Part shown: positions 7,410-9,317 of the stretch, piece by piece
How positions within the stretch are numbered: position 1 is the stretch's first letter
Layout: every line of letters starts with the position of its first letter
Source of the DNA: Sulfurovum sp.
GTDB taxonomy: Bacteria > Campylobacterota > Campylobacteria > Campylobacterales > Sulfurovaceae
Direction: 5' to 3'
NCBI GenBank assembly: GCA_015493425.1
Contig: WGDG01000254.1
Span: 1 to 9,317, forward strand
DNA length: 9,317 nt
Position numbers and translations under genes: made by a program
The notes under the pieces: model-generated
What the model was told of the DNA's origin: nothing
Database searches by the model: none
Seen by the model: the letters and a program-made list of their open reading frames with translations, nothing else

Positions 7410-7794
7410 GTCCCACTATCTCCCACACACCTATTGCAATAACACTTAGCAAGACCAACACAAGCAACAAGCTGAAAACACGAAGTTTCTTTTTGTTACT
7501 TTGGGGATACGCATCGATCATCTTTTCAACCTCTTTACAGAGTTTGAACACCGCTTTGGGGTTCTCTATTTTCGGGTTGCCGTGGACGACTCTGTTTCGT
7601 ATGGTTCCAAGCTCAATGATCTTTGTCTCCATCTCTTCCGGAAAAAACTGTTCAAGCACTTTGTATTTGTCATAAATACCGCTTCCCGTGCCTCCAAGCA
7701 TTTCAAGTTTCGATTCGATACGTGCGGTACGGTGTACCACCTCTGCCGCATCGTAAAACGCTCTACGTTCTTTTCGTATTCTGACAAACCACAT
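7402..7794 (-). CDS. Small HEPN-like protein with C-terminal membrane anchor; cassette gene B
   Basis: The protein is 130 aa. It carries R66-N-R-V-V-H71, an exact fit to the HEPN catalytic pattern R-N-x3-H, followed by G-N and an amphipathic helix (I76 to I93). The stretch A17-E18-x6-RIE-S-x-L, with GG-x-G at 34-37, matches the N-terminus of the next gene with identical spacing, so the two are paralogues. After a basic KKKLR (101-105), one hydrophobic helix (106-123) should anchor it in the inner membrane with the HEPN part in the cytosol. HEPN domains are frequently metal-independent RNases in toxin, CRISPR and phage-defence systems; some are non-catalytic. The ATG lies 8 bp after the stop of the SAVED gene, and its AGGGTG site overlaps that stop. 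Its last 8 bases overlap gene C. The HEPN assignment is by motif only. Confidence 0.7.
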   Translation of the reverse strand: MWFVRIRKERRAFYDAAEVVHRTARIESKLEMLGGTGSGIYDKYKVLEQFFPEEMETKIIELGTIRNRVVHGNPKIENPKAVFKLCKEVEKMIDAYPQSNKKKLRVFSLLLVLVLLSVIAIGVWEIVGHA

Positions 7795-7802
7795 GCTTCA
7801 CC

Positions 7803-8816
7803 CTAAAAATAGTATTTGATTTCCTGAAGATTGATCACATTGCGGTACTCGCCTCTGTCAAACTGGTACACATCGATATTCCAGTAGTTCTCCAGTGCCA
7901 TTCCCAGTATGACACCTATGGCTTCCGGCATGGAGTGCACCAGCGTAATGCCGTCAAATTCTCCCTTATACTCGTTGATAATGTTGTAAATCTCTTGGGC
8001 ATGCTCTACCCACAGGTCGCTTTTGAAACTTTCGGCATCGGTGGGAAGTGTACCGTTACGTACAGATTCCAGCACAATCACATTTTTAAATTTACGCAGT
8101 GAGGGGTGTTCAAGCGAAATATTATGGCTTGAGATCTGTACGGCTACCAAAAGCTGCCTCTCTTTTTTATCCTTAAGTTTTTTCATGATCTTAAAATGTT
8201 TGAAATCTGAAACTTTCTCTTTGTATTTTCTCGAATCGATTTTTGCCACTTTGTCCAGTGTATTGGAGTAGTCGTTGTTCTGATATACCACAATCCCGTC
8301 TGTACGGAACATCCCGCCAAGTGCCACACCGACAGCGGGTCGTCTCAAAAAGAAAAGATGAAAACAGGCTTTATTGTCCAGTCTGCGCTGAATATCATTG
8401 AGCACATACCGAATGATCTGCAAAAAACTGATAAGCCTGGCACGGTCGTACATCTCACCGTCATATTTGAATGTCAGCATCTGTTCAGAGATGTTGAAAT
8501 AGTTCTCCAGTTTTTTCTCAAGCCCTGCAAAACGGCTGTCATCTTCGGCAATACGTGCCAAAAGGGCTTTAAAATGAATTTCAATCGGTGTACTGTCATC
8601 TACACTGACAACAATGGGAATAGGAATCGTTTCATTGGCATAAAGCTGTTGTATCTTTCGCTCTTTGATAAAGGCTATAAGGAGAAGAATCAGCGCCAAG
8701 GCAAGGGTTGCGATAAATCCTGATTTTCCAAAAAATGCATCAGCAAACAAACCGCCGAAACCTGCAACTGTCGTTGCCAATATGCCATACGTACTTGAAA
8801 GTACCCTGTTTAACAT
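7803..8816 (-). CDS. Two-helix membrane protein with SAVED-like sensor domain (TM-SAVED, CBASS-type effector architecture); cassette gene A
   Basis: The protein is 337 aa. Two hydrophobic segments (about 10-29 and 33-50) are followed by the basic KERK (51-54), placing the remaining ~285 residues in the cytosol. The C-terminal two thirds look like a SAVED domain. There are two similar halves: RRPAVGVALGGMF...VVYQ...Y (158-183) and SMPEAIGVILGMAL...VYQFDRGEYRNV (295-327). The strand LLVAVQISSHNIS (222-234) lies between them. SAVED is a pseudo-dimer of CARF-like units that binds cyclic oligonucleotides. TM-SAVED proteins (called Cap14 in CBASS) are thought to damage or depolarise the membrane when triggered. 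The ATG has a very strong GGGGGAGG site 5 bases upstream. The gene lies 34 bp after mnmA and 8 bp before gene B. No CD-NTase is visible in the window, so the ligand source is unknown. The assignment rests on pattern recognition, not a profile search. Confidence 0.72.
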   Translation of the reverse strand: MLNRVLSSTYGILATTVAGFGGLFADAFFGKSGFIATLALALILLLIAFIKERKIQQLYANETIPIPIVVSVDDSTPIEIHFKALLARIAEDDSRFAGLEKKLENYFNISEQMLTFKYDGEMYDRARLISFLQIIRYVLNDIQRRLDNKACFHLFFLRRPAVGVALGGMFRTDGIVVYQNNDYSNTLDKVAKIDSRKYKEKVSDFKHFKIMKKLKDKKERQLLVAVQISSHNISLEHPSLRKFKNVIVLESVRNGTLPTDAESFKSDLWVEHAQEIYNIINEYKGEFDGITLVHSMPEAIGVILGMALENYWNIDVYQFDRGEYRNVINLQEIKYYF

Positions 8817-8821
8817 TTCAT

Positions 8822-8829
8822 CCTCCCCC
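8822..8829 (-). promoter_or_regulatory. Unusually strong ribosome binding site of the SAVED gene
   Basis: GGGGGAGG on the minus strand lies 5 bases before the ATG at 8816. It is more complementary to the 16S 3' end than the sites of neighbouring genes (AAAGG, AAGGA). It fixes the start and suggests efficient translation. No promoter or terminator is visible in the 34 bases between mnmA and this gene, so transcription may come from mnmA or from within its coding region. Confidence 0.6.
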
Positions 8830-8850
8830 GTTTTTTAGCCTGTTGATGCC

Positions 8851-9317
8851 TTAAACAATCACTCCGCCGCCAAGCAGTCTGCGTCCGTCATAAAAAGCGG
8901 CTACCTGCCCTTTGGCAAGGCCGAAAACCGGCTCTTTCAAGGTCACTTTGGCGCGTTCTCCTTCGATGGTGACATTACACGGTACTGCGGTGGTACGGTA
9001 GCGTACCTTCACTTCACAGTCAAACTCTGTCAACGCTTCAAAAAGGTTGATCTGCTTAACCTCAAAGTCGAATACTTCCAGTTTTTCACGTGTGCCGACG
9101 ACAATCTGGTTCTCTTCGGGCTTGATATCCACCACAAAGTGCGGGTCGTGTGCACCGTGCACAAAGAAACCGCGGCGCTTTCCAATGGTGTAGTGCATGT
9201 AGCCTTTGTGGGTACCCACCACATTGCCTTCCGTGTCGACCGTTTCGCCGGGCTGGTCAATGTTCATATGACGGGCAAGTACCTCGTCATAGGTATTTTC
9301 GACAAAACAGATCTCAC
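8851..9317 (-). CDS. mnmA: tRNA-specific 2-thiouridylase MnmA, C-terminal part (5' end outside window)
   Basis: The frame is open from the window edge to the TAA at 8851-8853. The ATG at 9267 is internal. The partial protein starts EICFVENTYDEVLARH, where the cysteine (9307-9309) corresponds to the second catalytic cysteine of MnmA (Cys199 in E. coli, in GICFI). Further family marks are HYTIGKRRGFF, VRYRTTAVPC and the C-terminal GLAKGQVAAFYDGRRLLGGG. MnmA places sulfur on C2 of the wobble uridine (U34) of Lys, Glu and Gln tRNAs, using ATP and a sulfur relay. About 155 C-terminal residues are visible. The N-terminal PP-loop and first cysteine lie outside the window. The SAVED/HEPN cassette follows directly downstream on the same strand. 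Confidence 0.95.
   Translation of the reverse strand, partial: EICFVENTYDEVLARHMNIDQPGETVDTEGNVVGTHKGYMHYTIGKRRGFFVHGAHDPHFVVDIKPEENQIVVGTREKLEVFDFEVKQINLFEALTEFDCEVKVRYRTTAVPCNVTIEGERAKVTLKEPVFGLAKGQVAAFYDGRRLLGGGVIV

Noticed and set aside
6105..7794. Classical HEPN/MNT toxin-antitoxin pair
   Set aside because: Both genes carry HEPN-like motifs and neither shows an MNT nucleotidyltransferase motif, so the two-gene MNT/HEPN arrangement does not apply.
6105..8816. A CD-NTase or other cyclic-nucleotide synthase within the cassette
   Set aside because: I looked for a G-S-x(n)-[DE]-x-[DE] nucleotidyltransferase signature in the three proteins and in all other frames of the region and found none. 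The window ends inside mnmA, so a distant synthase is not excluded.
1..9317. CRISPR array, insertion sequence or attachment site
   Set aside because: No regularly spaced direct repeats, transposase or integrase frames, or terminal inverted repeats were seen.

Overview
The window reads as a chromosomal segment of a free-living Campylobacterota-type bacterium (Sulfurovum/Sulfurimonas-like). This is inferred from protein character: an OprD-type outer-membrane porin, an MnmA containing EICFVE around its catalytic cysteine, and a DUF2062 membrane protein. No rRNA or tRNA gene was seen, so the taxonomy is an inference. Apart from the first gene and the DUF2062 gene, everything lies on the minus strand. 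No stretch longer than about 175 bases lacks a gene.

Left part (1-2616). The window opens with the C-terminal part of an HD-GYP phosphohydrolase (+). It converges on an OprD-family porin (-), with an 8-bp inverted repeat between them. The 174-bp region upstream of the porin holds a 10-bp stem-loop, a 9-bp inverted repeat and a weak promoter candidate. Next is a small four-helix, histidine-rich membrane protein located 21 bp downstream of lepA.

Middle (2638-6094). lepA (elongation factor 4, GTG start) and prs (PRPP synthetase) are both complete and on the minus strand. They are separated by 94 bp containing a small hairpin and a run of seven G. A divergent intergenic region separates prs from a plus-strand DUF2062 gene.

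Right part (6105-9317). The 3' end of mnmA is followed, on the same strand and after only 34 bp, by a compact three-gene cassette. Gene A (8816-7803) is two N-terminal membrane segments followed by a SAVED-like cyclic-oligonucleotide sensor domain. Gene B (7794-7402) is a 130-aa protein with a HEPN-type R-N-x3-H motif and a C-terminal membrane anchor. Gene C (7409-6105) has a diverged copy of gene B's HEPN-like domain, about three membrane helices, a bacterial SH3 domain and a cysteine-containing C-terminal domain resembling DUF4189. Genes A and B are 8 bp apart and genes B and C overlap by 8 bp, so they are probably one translationally coupled unit.

Interpretation of the cassette. SAVED domains are the ligand sensors of CBASS and related nucleotide-signalling defence systems, and many HEPN proteins are RNases. 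A cautious model is a membrane-associated, nucleotide-triggered immunity or stress module in which the SAVED protein senses a second messenger and the two HEPN proteins are effectors or regulators. No CD-NTase, Cas10 or other synthase is encoded in the window, so the ligand source is unknown. This combination is the most interesting content of the window; whether it has been described before cannot be judged without searches.
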